NCBI GenBank assembly: GCA_013215055.1
Contig: JABSRQ010000001.1
Location: 52,912 to 116,911, forward strand
DNA length: 64,000 nucleotides
From: Pseudomonadales bacterium
GTDB lineage: Bacteria; Pseudomonadota; Gammaproteobacteria; Pseudomonadales; DT-91
Direction of reading: 5' to 3'
Part shown: one piece after another, positions 24,252 through 33,264 of the stretch
How the letters are laid out: each line of letters begins with the position of its first letter
Numbering within the stretch: the stretch's first letter is position 1
Program-made: the position numbers and the translations under genes
The notes under the pieces: model-generated
Database searches by the model: none
Seen by the model: only the letters and a program-made list of their open reading frames with translations
Told to the model about the DNA's origin: nothing

Positions 24252-25841
24252 ATGTTGCAAGCCTACGATTACATTGTTATTGGTGCCGGTTCCGCAGGCT
24301 GTGTGATTGCCGGGCGTCTCGCCAAAGAAACGTCTTGCAGCGTATTGTTGATTGAAGCAGGCCCCGCGGCCGACGAAAATCCAGAAACCATGAGTGCCGA
24401 CGGCTTTAAATACTGCTTCGCCAATGACAATGTGATGTGGGACCGGTTTTCCAATAAACAAAAAGGCCTGGCCGGACGCCGTGTTTATCAGGGCACAGGC
24501 ACCACCATGGGCGGCAGCGGCTCGGTGAATGGCATGGTCTATACCCGTGGAGATAAAGCGGATTTTGAGGCCTGGCCTGAAGGTTGGAAATGGCAGGACA
24601 TAGAACCTGCATATACCCGTATTGAAGCGCAATTAAAACCGCAATCACGACAAGCTACCGAATTCACCCAGGCGGCTATTGATGCTAGTTGTCAGATAGG
24701 TTTTAAACATAAAGATGGTTTAAACGACGGTGATCTAGCGGGCTTTATCGGCCATAACGCGATGAACTATCAAGGTGATAAACGTTCCAGCTCCTATATG
24801 GCCTATATCCACAATCAGAAACTCGATAATTTAACCGTCGTTACTTCTGTCTTAACCCATAAAATCCTTATTAAAAACAAACACGCTTTTGCGGTTGAAT
24901 TGGAAGTTGATGGTGATAAAAAGATCGTCAAAGCCAATACGGAAATCATCCTGTCAGCCGGTGCGTTAGAGACACCCAAACTGCTGATGTTATCCGGTGT
25001 AGGTCCGACCGCCGAGTTAAATAAATTTGCGATTCCTGTGGTATTAAACCAGCCCGCCATCGGCCAGAATTTACATGACCACCCCAATGTTTGTCTATTT
25101 TATAAAGGCAAAAAGAAACTCGATTTTGGCTACCCACAGCTCTATGCCTTCAATCGTGTCAACGCCGATGTAAACCTGGCCAGCGACACTCAGCCCGACA
25201 CCTGCTTTGCGTTTTTTGCTGCGCCTATCACGCTTAAAAAATCGATGTATAGAATGGCTCCCGCCGTAGCCTTGCCACAAAAGCTGTATGACCTGCCCTT
25301 TATGCGTAAGCTTTTCCGCGTATTAATAGATGCCGCATTTCTGATTCCTGCGGTTAATAACATGATTGATAAAATGTATGGCATCGTGATTATCTTGGGT
25401 AAACCTGAATCACGTGGATCATTAACGTTAGCTTCAGCTAACGCTGCCGATCAGGCCATTATCGATACCGCTTATTATCAAAAAGACAGCGATATGAAAA
25501 CCATGATCAACGGCATTAAAGTTGCCCAAGACATGGCGGCACAGGCTGAATTTAAAGCTTGGGGCAGCAGCGCTATATCGGCGGGTGGAAAAACCAGCGA
25601 TGAGAAAAAACTAAAAAAGTTTATTCAGCAAGCCACGATGACCACCTTCCATTTTTGTGGCTCCTGCCAAATGGGTGACGACGATAAATCACCGGTAGAT
25701 ACACAATTAAAACTTAAAGGCATTCGAGGTCTACGTATTGCCGATGCCTCCGTTATACCCGAAATCCCGGTTAGCGCCATCAATGCACCTAGCATGATGA
25801 TTGGCTATAGAGCCGTCGATTTCATTTTACAAAACACATAA
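24252..25841 (+). CDS. GMC-family FAD-dependent oxidoreductase (choline dehydrogenase-like)
   Basis: 529 residues. FAD motif YIVIGAGSAGCVIAGRLA (8-25) with LLIEAGP; GMC signature 1 near GTGTTMGGSGSVNGMVYTRG; signature 2 at SAGALETPKLLMLSGVGP; active-site His in TTFHFCGSCQMG and the Asn/His region in PVSAINAPSMMIGYRA. GMC enzymes oxidise alcohols with electrons passed to oxygen or a quinone. It is likely to act on a hydrophobic alcohol given its neighbours. ATG 24252 follows a 24-base AG-rich leader without a strong Shine-Dalgarno. Start of a plus-strand run of catabolic genes. Confidence 0.92.
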   Translation: MLQAYDYIVIGAGSAGCVIAGRLAKETSCSVLLIEAGPAADENPETMSADGFKYCFANDNVMWDRFSNKQKGLAGRRVYQGTGTTMGGSGSVNGMVYTRGDKADFEAWPEGWKWQDIEPAYTRIEAQLKPQSRQATEFTQAAIDASCQIGFKHKDGLNDGDLAGFIGHNAMNYQGDKRSSSYMAYIHNQKLDNLTVVTSVLTHKILIKNKHAFAVELEVDGDKKIVKANTEIILSAGALETPKLLMLSGVGPTAELNKFAIPVVLNQPAIGQNLHDHPNVCLFYKGKKKLDFGYPQLYAFNRVNADVNLASDTQPDTCFAFFAAPITLKKSMYRMAPAVALPQKLYDLPFMRKLFRVLIDAAFLIPAVNNMIDKMYGIVIILGKPESRGSLTLASANAADQAIIDTAYYQKDSDMKTMINGIKVAQDMAAQAEFKAWGSSAISAGGKTSDEKKLKKFIQQATMTTFHFCGSCQMGDDDKSPVDTQLKLKGIRGLRIADASVIPEIPVSAINAPSMMIGYRAVDFILQNT

Positions 25842-25962
25842 AAATAATTGCCTAATGGGTCCGCAAAAAACGCCTCTACTTGTCTTTTCAGGTTCATTTT
25901 TTTGACACTAAGCAGTCGTTAAAGGTATTAGTTTTTAATCCACTTTCTATAAGGAAAATAAC

Positions 25963-26841
25963 ATGTTTCTTGGTTTTAGTTCCATGAACACCCCCAAGGA
26001 TCCAGATCCGGCAGAACTTGCAAAAACCTTGGAACAAGCAGGTTTTGAATCGCTATGGTATGGCGAACACAGCCATATTCCCAGATGCCTATCTACCCCC
26101 TATCCAGCCGGTGGTGAAATGCCACAGCCGTATAAAGAAATGATGGACCCGTATTTATCGTTGATGGCCGCAGCGTCAGCCACCAGCACATTAAAGCTGG
26201 GCACCGGTATCGCATTATTGTGTGAGCGTGAATTATTTTCTCAGGCTAAAACCATCGCCTGCCTGGATCGTTTAAGTAACGGCCGCGTGATGATTGGTAC
26301 CGGTGTTGGCTGGAATAAAGAAGAACTTGAAAACGTCAGTCACATTCCTTTTAACAAGCGTTATAAGGGCCTGCGCGAAATTGTTGAAGCGACTCGCATC
26401 TTGTTTAATCAAGATGCGCCTGAATACCACGGTGAGTTTATTGATTTTGATCCGGTCTGGTTTGAACCCAAACCCACTCAAACAAACACAAATACCGTAG
26501 GAAAGTGTGGGCCTAAATTCACGTTGGGCGTGATGGGACCTTTAGGCCTTAAACATGCCGCGCAATGGGCCGATGGCTGGATGCCAGTCGATGTGGCTAT
26601 GCCTGATGTGGAACAAGGCATCATCGATTTTAGAAGCCAGGTTACTGAGTTTGGCCGCAACCCGGATGATGTAGAAATCACTCTCGTCGTGATGTCAGAA
26701 GTCACTGGCGATTTATTAAAACGTTATCGTGATATGGGTGTCACTCGCTGTAATATCGGCGTAGGCATGCAAAACTGGGATAAACCTGACATTGTTATGC
26801 CAATGATCGAAGAGTTCGCTAAAATCATTCCAGAACTCTAA
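25963..26841 (+). CDS. LLM-class F420-dependent oxidoreductase (TIGR03619-like)
   Basis: 292 residues of the bacterial luciferase-like monooxygenase fold. The start, GFSSMNTPKDPDPAELAKTL and GFESLWYGEHSHIP, is that of the TIGR03619/Rv2161c-type F420-dependent group, followed by LKLGTGIALLCERELFSQAK and RVMIGTGVGWNKEELEN. It most likely binds F420 rather than FMN, because the F420-type LLM group has this GEHSHIP and GIALL pattern. The NADP:F420 reductase-like gene 3 kb downstream would supply reduced cofactor. A good AGGAAA ribosome site precedes ATG 25963. Substrate unknown. Confidence 0.85.
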   Translation: MFLGFSSMNTPKDPDPAELAKTLEQAGFESLWYGEHSHIPRCLSTPYPAGGEMPQPYKEMMDPYLSLMAAASATSTLKLGTGIALLCERELFSQAKTIACLDRLSNGRVMIGTGVGWNKEELENVSHIPFNKRYKGLREIVEATRILFNQDAPEYHGEFIDFDPVWFEPKPTQTNTNTVGKCGPKFTLGVMGPLGLKHAAQWADGWMPVDVAMPDVEQGIIDFRSQVTEFGRNPDDVEITLVVMSEVTGDLLKRYRDMGVTRCNIGVGMQNWDKPDIVMPMIEEFAKIIPEL

Positions 26842-26923
26842 GTCTTTATACCCACAAAAAATAAAACATGATTTTTGTGGGTCTTGATGTTTTACCAAAC
26901 AATTTTTCTGTTGTAGACAAACT

Positions 26924-28600
26924 ATGTTTAAAGCTTTTATTAATAAAATCCGATTTCGTGAAACCTACCGCGAACAACCGATTGTTGTAGAAACTGCAGA
27001 TCAGCAGCAGTGGGATATAACCGTAGATGTTGCCGTGGCAGGTTTTGGTGGTGCAGGTGCTGCAGCAGCTATTGAAGCTCACGATAACGGCGCTGATACC
27101 TTGGTGATAGATCGCTTTAGCGGCGGCGGTGCAACCAATATATCAGGCGGTATTTATTATGCCGGCGGCGGCACAAGCATTCAGAAAGAAGCAGGCTTTG
27201 AAGATGATGCAGAAAATATGTATAACTACCTGCAACATGAAGTACAAGGTGCGGTAAGCGATAAAACCTTAAAAGATTTCTGTGATAGCAGTGTTGATAA
27301 CTTTGACTGGATGGTGAAAATGGGCGTGCCGTTTCAGGCCAGCTACTGTGATTTTAAAACCTCCTACCCACCTGATCATCTGTTTTTTTATTATTCGGGT
27401 AATGAATCTTTTGCACCCTATACCGATAATGCAAAACCTGCACCTAGAGGCCATAGAGGTCATAAAAAAGGCATGTCGGGAGCTGCAATTTTTCAACCTT
27501 TAAAAGCCTCTGTGTTAAGTAAAAATATCTCGGTTAAAACTGAAACCAAGGTAGTGGCCCTTATCGCCAATAAAGAGGGTGAGGTGATTGGTTTAAAGGC
27601 GATTCATTTAAATAATCGCCCCGTTATTACGCGCCTGCACAAAGCCCTATACAGTTTTCAAAACCTTATGCGTTATATGGTTTTATATTGGCCCCCGCTG
27701 TTTAATTTAATCGCCTCTTGGACCGAAAAGTTAGAAACAAACTTTGCTGAAACGGTCTATATTCGCGCTAAAAAAGGCGTGATTATGGCGACGGGCGGCT
27801 TTTATTTAAACCAGAATTTAATTAAGGAACATGCCCCTAAATTTCTAGGCGGCAGCCCCTTAGGCACCATTACCGATGATGGTTCGGGTATTCAAATGGC
27901 CACCGACTTAGGTGCACAAACCGAGTTAATGGATAGTGCATCGGCATGGCGTTTCTCCAACCCTCCCACGTCTTTTATTAAAGGCATTATGGTAGGCCCT
28001 TCGGGTAAACGTGTCTGTAATGAGATGATGTATGGCGCGCAAGTGGGCAGCCATATCGTGCATGAAAATGACGGTAAAGCGTATATTGTGCTGGATGAAA
28101 AAACTTACAAAGCCGCCTTCAAAGATTTACGTTTTGACCGCGCGCTGTGGTTCCATATTTTACTCGGTGGATTTTTCTTATTCATAGGCCACAAAAAATC
28201 ACCGTCTATCGCAGGCTTGGCGAATAAATTAGGCATCAATCCTCAAGCCTTAGAATCTACGGTCACCGAATATAACCGTATTGCGGCATCGGATGAGCCA
28301 GATCCATTAGGTAAACCCAAGGATTATATGCCCGAGGTAGGAGCCGGGCCTTATCACGCCATTGATATCTCCTACGATTATTTTTATGTACCCTGCACCA
28401 CGCTTACCTTCGGTGGACTTAAGATTAATGAAGAGAGTAATCTGGCCCTGAATCAAGAAGGCAAAGACATCAAGGGTTTATATGCGGTAGGGCGTACCGC
28501 CGTTGGCATTCCCTCTAAAGGTTATGTCAGTGGTTTATCGATTGCCGATTGTATTTATGCCGGGCGTAAAGCCGGAAAACATGCTGCATCACAAAAATAA
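26924..28600 (+). CDS. FAD-dependent oxidoreductase, fumarate reductase/KstD-like
   Basis: 558 residues. The FAD-binding motif VAVAGFGGAGAAAAIEA (residues ~34-50) is followed by FSGGGATNISGGIYYAGGGT. An insertion of about 35 residues with hydrophobic character (ALYSFQNLMRYMVLYWPPLF) precedes the second half. The end, GLYAVGRTAVGIPSKGYVSG and LSIADCIYAGRKAG, replaces the Y-P-G-x-G of true KstD, so it is a related but distinct flavoprotein, perhaps acting on an unsaturated or keto lipid. It starts 82 bases after the LLM gene and ends 13 bases before the NTF2-like gene; these are likely one operon. Confidence 0.85.
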   Translation: MFKAFINKIRFRETYREQPIVVETADQQQWDITVDVAVAGFGGAGAAAAIEAHDNGADTLVIDRFSGGGATNISGGIYYAGGGTSIQKEAGFEDDAENMYNYLQHEVQGAVSDKTLKDFCDSSVDNFDWMVKMGVPFQASYCDFKTSYPPDHLFFYYSGNESFAPYTDNAKPAPRGHRGHKKGMSGAAIFQPLKASVLSKNISVKTETKVVALIANKEGEVIGLKAIHLNNRPVITRLHKALYSFQNLMRYMVLYWPPLFNLIASWTEKLETNFAETVYIRAKKGVIMATGGFYLNQNLIKEHAPKFLGGSPLGTITDDGSGIQMATDLGAQTELMDSASAWRFSNPPTSFIKGIMVGPSGKRVCNEMMYGAQVGSHIVHENDGKAYIVLDEKTYKAAFKDLRFDRALWFHILLGGFFLFIGHKKSPSIAGLANKLGINPQALESTVTEYNRIAASDEPDPLGKPKDYMPEVGAGPYHAIDISYDYFYVPCTTLTFGGLKINEESNLALNQEGKDIKGLYAVGRTAVGIPSKGYVSGLSIADCIYAGRKAGKHAASQK

Positions 28601-28613
28601 GGAATAACCCGCT

Positions 28614-29126
28614 ATGCTAACAGAACAGCAACTACGTCAACGCGCCGATGATTTAATTCGCTTTCATGCAGAAGCCGACAAACGTAATGAGTGGACATTT
28701 TTTGTGGATGAAATGTACGCCCAAAACTGTGTTTACACTTGTGAATACGCAGGCACGTTGTTAGTGCGTTCTGAAGGCATAGAAACCATTAAAGCCACAC
28801 ATTATGGTCGCGATATGGCTTACGGCTGGGAAGACTGGACCTTCCCTTATAAAGGCGTCTACATCGGCAGTGACAATAAAATAATCACTCATTGGATGAA
28901 CCGTGGCCCAGGTAAAAAAGCCGATGGCAGCTTTAATGAAACACCCGGAGTCTCATATATCACCTTTGATGACGAGGGGAAAATTTGTCAGCAGTTAGAC
29001 ATGTTTGACCTGGCCCATCAGATGAAACTTTGTGATGAGCTTGAAGAACAAGGTTTGCTATCTATACATTTAAAAGAAAACTGGGTTAAGCCTATGAAAG
29101 CGAAACTGATGACAATGCTGTCATAA
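28614..29126 (+). CDS. NTF2-like/SnoaL-type protein
   Basis: 170 residues with the NTF2-like alpha+beta layout (RADDLIRFHAEADKRNEW at the start, then FFVDEMYAQNCVYTCEYAGT, and FDDEGKICQQLDMFDLAHQM as the last strands). Such proteins serve as small isomerases, hydratases or lyases in steroid and polyketide pathways, but no catalytic residues can be assigned. It starts 13 bases after the FAD oxidoreductase stop with GGAATAAC as ribosome site, so it is co-transcribed with it and probably acts on its product. Confidence 0.75.
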   Translation: MLTEQQLRQRADDLIRFHAEADKRNEWTFFVDEMYAQNCVYTCEYAGTLLVRSEGIETIKATHYGRDMAYGWEDWTFPYKGVYIGSDNKIITHWMNRGPGKKADGSFNETPGVSYITFDDEGKICQQLDMFDLAHQMKLCDELEEQGLLSIHLKENWVKPMKAKLMTMLS

Positions 29127-29237
29127 ATCACTCATCTCGAGGCTGACCTTACATGCTTAAAATACAAAAATGCTGACAAGCTATCGCGGCTTATATTAGG
29201 CTTGTTCCAACCGACACGATCTAGTAGAAAATATCAC

Positions 29238-29828
29238 ATGAGTAAAATACTCGGGCGGCCCAGGTCGCAGGCAGCCGATGATGCCATTATCGCTGCAGCC
29301 ACAAAAATATTTTATAAGCAGTCTTATCAAGATGTCAGCATGGAAGCTATTGCCATAGAGGCTGGTGTTGGCAAGGCAACGTTATACCGACGCTGGGCCA
29401 ATAAGGCCACCCTGGCGGTTGAGGTATTAATGCGCCAGGTGATACAGGAAAAAACCGAATATAGCAGCGGCAACTACCGACAACATTTAATCAGCAACCT
29501 TATGGGTTTAAGAGATATGTTGTCCAGTGAATATGCCGATGTGATCATCTGCGTTATTGCTGAAACACAATATAACCCTGAGCTGCGCACCTTGTTTGAT
29601 CAACACTTTTTAAAGCCTGTGCAGGCGATTGGCGAACAGGATTTAAAGCGGGCGATTCAACAAGGCGAGATAAAAGACATTGTGGATCACAACCTGCTTT
29701 TTGATCAGTTATTTGGCCTGTTCTATTACCGGATATTAGTGGTTCAAAATAACATCTGCGACAAAGATATCTACGCCATCGTTGATGCGTTTCTCGCTTT
29801 AGTGGGCATTAACAACAGTGAAAAATAG
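29238..29828 (+). CDS. TetR-family transcriptional regulator
   Basis: 196 residues from ATG 29238; the frame begins earlier, but MSKILGRPRSQAADDA is the usual start of this group. The TetR helix-turn-helix is at about residues 14-62 (VSMEAIAIEAGVGKATLYRR with WANKATLAVEVL). The C-terminal domain has a TetR_C-like ligand pocket. It sits between the FAD oxidoreductase-NTF2 unit and the F420 reductase gene and is a good candidate for controlling this block. Confidence 0.9.
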   Translation: MSKILGRPRSQAADDAIIAAATKIFYKQSYQDVSMEAIAIEAGVGKATLYRRWANKATLAVEVLMRQVIQEKTEYSSGNYRQHLISNLMGLRDMLSSEYADVIICVIAETQYNPELRTLFDQHFLKPVQAIGEQDLKRAIQQGEIKDIVDHNLLFDQLFGLFYYRILVVQNNICDKDIYAIVDAFLALVGINNSEK

Positions 29829-29955
29829 CTGTACGACATAACAATATACTTTAGAGACGCCGCGTATCGTAAATACCTTGCCAGCAGACAAAAAGGCGCG
29901 TATAAATCATTATTTGCATAAACAATCAGACCTTGGGCTTAATAAGGAAAATACC

Positions 29956-30639
29956 ATGAGTGATGTAAAACCTACCATTGCAATTTTAGGCGGTACAGGT
30001 GCGCTGGGAACCGGGCTTGCCAGACGTTGGGCACAAGCAGGTTACCCGATAATAATTGGTTCACGTACTGCCGATAAGGCCCAGGTAGCAGTAGATGAGC
30101 TGCAGGCGATTATGCAAGAAAGAAGCATCGAGGCGGTATCTGTCATCGCAGCGGATAATAAAGCGGCCGCGGCTCAGGCTGATATTGTGGCATTAACCGT
30201 ACCTTATGCTCATCATGCCAGCACGTTAGAGGCATTAAAAACTGAATTAAACGGTAAGATTCTGATTGATGTTACCGTACCTCTTAGACCACCCAAAGTA
30301 GGCACCGTACAATTACCCGAAGCAGGCTCTGCAGCACAGGAAGCACAGGCTATTCTGGGTGAAGATGTTAAAGTGGTTTCGGCCTTTCAAAATGTTGCGG
30401 CACACCATTTACAAGAAGGCCATGGCATCGCCTGTGATGTATTAGTTGCCGGTAATAATAAAGAAGCGCGTGCGCAAGTGGTGACCTTAGTTGAAGCCGC
30501 GGGCATGAAAGGTTTCTCGATAGGCCCTATCGCCAACTCTGCCGCAGCAGAAGCTCTAACCTCTATTTTAATTCAAATAAATCGTCAGTTTAAATGCCAT
30601 GCGGGCATTAAAATTACAGGTTTGCCTGAAGGGAAATAA
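29956..30639 (+). CDS. npdG: NADPH-dependent F420 reductase-like protein (NpdG family)
   Basis: 227 residues from ATG 29956, which has AAGGAAA upstream; the longer frame starts at 29878. The dinucleotide motif is AILGGTGALGTGLARRWAQA, then IIIGSRTADKA, with a Thr-Ser-Arg region (GSRTADKA) suited to NADP. Later segments are VPYAHHASTLEALK, DVTVPL, and VSAFQNVAAHHLQEGHGIAC with DVLVAGNN, all typical of F420H2:NADP oxidoreductases and related NADP-binding proteins (TIGR01915). The presence near an LLM F420-type gene suggests that the host makes or uses F420. Function is inferred by family; not tested. Confidence 0.8.
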   Translation: MSDVKPTIAILGGTGALGTGLARRWAQAGYPIIIGSRTADKAQVAVDELQAIMQERSIEAVSVIAADNKAAAAQADIVALTVPYAHHASTLEALKTELNGKILIDVTVPLRPPKVGTVQLPEAGSAAQEAQAILGEDVKVVSAFQNVAAHHLQEGHGIACDVLVAGNNKEARAQVVTLVEAAGMKGFSIGPIANSAAAEALTSILIQINRQFKCHAGIKITGLPEGK

Positions 30640-30856
30640 GCCGAAATCTCAATATATTGCCCTCGCGTTACATTAACTGGGGGCAAGCTCTTCTGTTGAA
30701 GTGATATGACGCCGTTATAAATCCAGCACATACTGTTTAAAATTTGCATCTTCAAAAATTGTTATAATTCAGTGAAATACAGTTTGTTGATAGAGCATAT
30801 CAATCCACGTTATGACGATAAAATCAACGCAGATTAATATCTGTCTATGTCAGTTT

Positions 30857-31903
30857 TTACAAGGGCAATTCGGGAAGCATGGTTTTTTTATGGTCACCAC
30901 TTAATGATTTCATAAACGCTACTATGGCTGCGATTTCTTTTGTATTCAGTTTCAGTTTCGTTTTCATATTGGGTGATAAATTTCCAGAGACTTCTCCTCC
31001 CTTGGCATAGTGTTTCACAACATTGCTTAACGTGGTCACAGAGCCATCATGAAAATAGGGGGCGGTAAATTCAATATCTCGCAATGTCGGTGTTTTAAAT
31101 GCACCCTTCATGAGTTTTAATGGTTTTTGAGTATATCGGCCCATATCCGGATTTTTTTCTCCCCATGAACTTAAACCAATATTATGAAAACCATTATCGG
31201 TAAAGTTTGCTCCGCTGTGGCAGGCCACACAATTACCTTTGTTGGGATCTAAAAACAGTTTAAAACCCTTAATTTCTTCTTTAGTTAACGCCGCTGTATC
31301 ACCATTTAACCAATGATCAAATCGAGAGTTTCTGCTAACGATGGTTCGTTCATAGCTGGCAATAGCTTTGGAAACGGTTTTTTCATTGATTTTCTCACCG
31401 GGATAAGCGGTTGAAAATAAACGTTTATAACCTTCATTTTGGTTTAACCATTTCATTAATGAAGGGATATCAATATTCATTTCAACAGCGGCAGCCATCG
31501 GGCCCATGGCCTGATCTTCCAGTGATTTTTTTCTACCATCCCACATTTGAATAGAGTTATAGCCGGTATTGATAATGGTTGGTGACGCCCTACCCAAGAC
31601 CATGCTTTTAGAACCTTTTGCTGTGGGTAAAGCATCGGACCAACCAAATAGAGGGCTATGACAGGTAGCGCAGGACATATTTTTGTCACCACTTAATCGG
31701 GCATCAAAAAACAAGACTTTTCCCAGTTCAACTCTTTCTTTTGTGGGGTAGTTACCTGTTGGAAAGGGAGGTCTTTCAGGCAGAATAAACATTTTTAGTG
31801 ATTCATGACCGGCAGTAAACGTATAAGATTTATAGTCATTATCAGCCCAGGATGAAGCAATAAATAATATGTAACAAAAAAATACAGCAATGATTTTTTT
31901 CAT
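30857..31903 (-). CDS. Diheme cytochrome c peroxidase/MauG-family protein
   Basis: 348 residues, with a signal peptide (MKKIIAVFFCYILFIASSWA). Two heme c motifs are present: C78-ATCH82 and C225-VACH229. The sequence around them (LGKVLFFDARLSGD, LGRASPTIINTGYN, FKTPTLRDIEFTAPYFHDGS) is that of bacterial cytochrome c peroxidases and MauG. A periplasmic enzyme that reduces peroxide or oxidises a protein or quinone-type substrate. It diverges from a porin-like gene with about 260 bases between. Similar proteins occur with iron- and copper-limited lifestyles, but no specific partner is visible here. Confidence 0.92.
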   Translation of the reverse strand: MKKIIAVFFCYILFIASSWADNDYKSYTFTAGHESLKMFILPERPPFPTGNYPTKERVELGKVLFFDARLSGDKNMSCATCHSPLFGWSDALPTAKGSKSMVLGRASPTIINTGYNSIQMWDGRKKSLEDQAMGPMAAAVEMNIDIPSLMKWLNQNEGYKRLFSTAYPGEKINEKTVSKAIASYERTIVSRNSRFDHWLNGDTAALTKEEIKGFKLFLDPNKGNCVACHSGANFTDNGFHNIGLSSWGEKNPDMGRYTQKPLKLMKGAFKTPTLRDIEFTAPYFHDGSVTTLSNVVKHYAKGGEVSGNLSPNMKTKLKLNTKEIAAIVAFMKSLSGDHKKTMLPELPL

Positions 31904-32167
31904 GTTGTCTTCCTAATATTTACAAAATATTCAAATAGCAATTGGTCTAAGTCTAGCAATGAATCAGTGGTTTATAGTTTTGTAGATAGATTGGATACTC
32001 ATTTCAAAATTTCTTATTACATTAATCGGTTATATGAATATTCCAATGAATACTAAGTTACTTTTTGACGATATCGATTGGATAATTATCATTTTTTATA
32101 ACTAAAGGATTTGACAGTTCTCAAAGCTAATCTATTTTTAAATTATCTTTTATTAATTGGGGCTAAT

Positions 32168-33157
32168 ATGGCTAATGCACGAATTTTGTTAATCTCGCTT
32201 TTGGGTTTTCCAATGCTGGCACTAGCAGCAGATGATGTGGATATTTCTGTAGGGGGTTTTGTCCGGGCCGATATTGGTTTTGGTGATCGTTATGGTGATG
32301 CTGCTGAAGAAGATAGAATTGGTGTCAGTAAAACGGCCTTGGCTGTAACCGCAGTCAGTGGTAATAATTCCGCCGTATTGGTTATTGGAGCCGAAGCAGA
32401 CTCTGTGCCTAATAGCAATAATCTAGGTGATGTAGGCATTAAAGATGCGTTTATTGTTTTAGATAAATTTTTGGCAGAGAATTTAACGGTGTCTTTAGGG
32501 GCTCAGCCTTTGTTGGTGGGTTTAAAACCGAATGGGTATCCGGGTGATAGAAGTATAAATACCAGTATTGAGTATGGTGCTGGTGGGGCTTTTGCTGTTT
32601 CCAATCAAGCTGGACCTTCGGTTATTGCTAATTTTTCAATTAATGAATCACATGATATTCGTTTTGGTTTTTTTGATCGGCAAGGTTATAACAATGATGT
32701 GCTAAACCCAGAAGGTTCCAGTATCAGTGATAACCTATTTATTCAGTGGCGAGGTACAAATTTAGGTGGTTCGGGTGTTTATGCCATCGTCGCTTATGAA
32801 ATGATTTATGTTGGAGGTGCAGCCAACGATTCTGACGATATTGTTGCCGCTGGTGTAGGCTGGGGCAATGAAGTACTGGACCTGTCCTTTGAATATAATA
32901 TGTTAGGTTCAAGCATCAATGCTACTGCTGATGATGAAAGCTATATGATTGCCGAAGCCACATTTAATCTCAGTGATGATTTACTGTTTTATCTCGATTA
33001 TTCCATGGCAGATGAAATGGATTTCACAACTATTCGCCTAGGCACTAATTTTTATTATGATAAACATACGATGTTTTCTGCAGAAATAGCTGAAGATGAA
33101 CCCGCTATTGGCGACAGTATCAGCAGTATAGATTTCAGGGTAAGTTTTGATTTTTAA
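32168..33157 (+). CDS. Outer-membrane porin-like protein
   Basis: 329 residues from ATG 32168, with a signal peptide MANARILLISLLGFPMLALA ending at an Ala-Ala-Asp cut. The longer frame from 32111 only adds an implausible start. The mature part has the alternating pattern of an outer-membrane beta-barrel (FVRADIGFGDRYGD, GVSKTALAVTAVSG, YIAEATFNL-like strands) and ends in SFDF, with Phe as the last residue, as porins do. Selectivity cannot be read. Divergent from the peroxidase gene. Confidence 0.75.
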   Translation: MANARILLISLLGFPMLALAADDVDISVGGFVRADIGFGDRYGDAAEEDRIGVSKTALAVTAVSGNNSAVLVIGAEADSVPNSNNLGDVGIKDAFIVLDKFLAENLTVSLGAQPLLVGLKPNGYPGDRSINTSIEYGAGGAFAVSNQAGPSVIANFSINESHDIRFGFFDRQGYNNDVLNPEGSSISDNLFIQWRGTNLGGSGVYAIVAYEMIYVGGAANDSDDIVAAGVGWGNEVLDLSFEYNMLGSSINATADDESYMIAEATFNLSDDLLFYLDYSMADEMDFTTIRLGTNFYYDKHTMFSAEIAEDEPAIGDSISSIDFRVSFDF

Positions 33158-33178
33158 ATAACAGAGAATAATGACTAG

Positions 33179-33200
33179 GGCGTCTTTGGACGCCTTTTTT
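33179..33200 (+). terminator. Rho-independent terminator after the porin-like gene
   Basis: GGCGTC (33179-33184) and GACGCC (33189-33194) with a TTTG loop and a T6 run (33195-33200) form a standard intrinsic terminator 22 bases after the stop codon. Confidence 0.85.
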
Positions 33201-33264
33201 ATGTTTGAAAATAGTGGACATGTTAGTACATTTCTAAAAATAAATATTCAGATCCATGCCTTTA

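Noticed and set aside
24243..25384. Several long minus-strand frames opposite the GMC oxidoreductase gene
   Set aside because: They are shadows of a GC-biased coding gene; they lack family motifs, and the plus-strand gene is complete.
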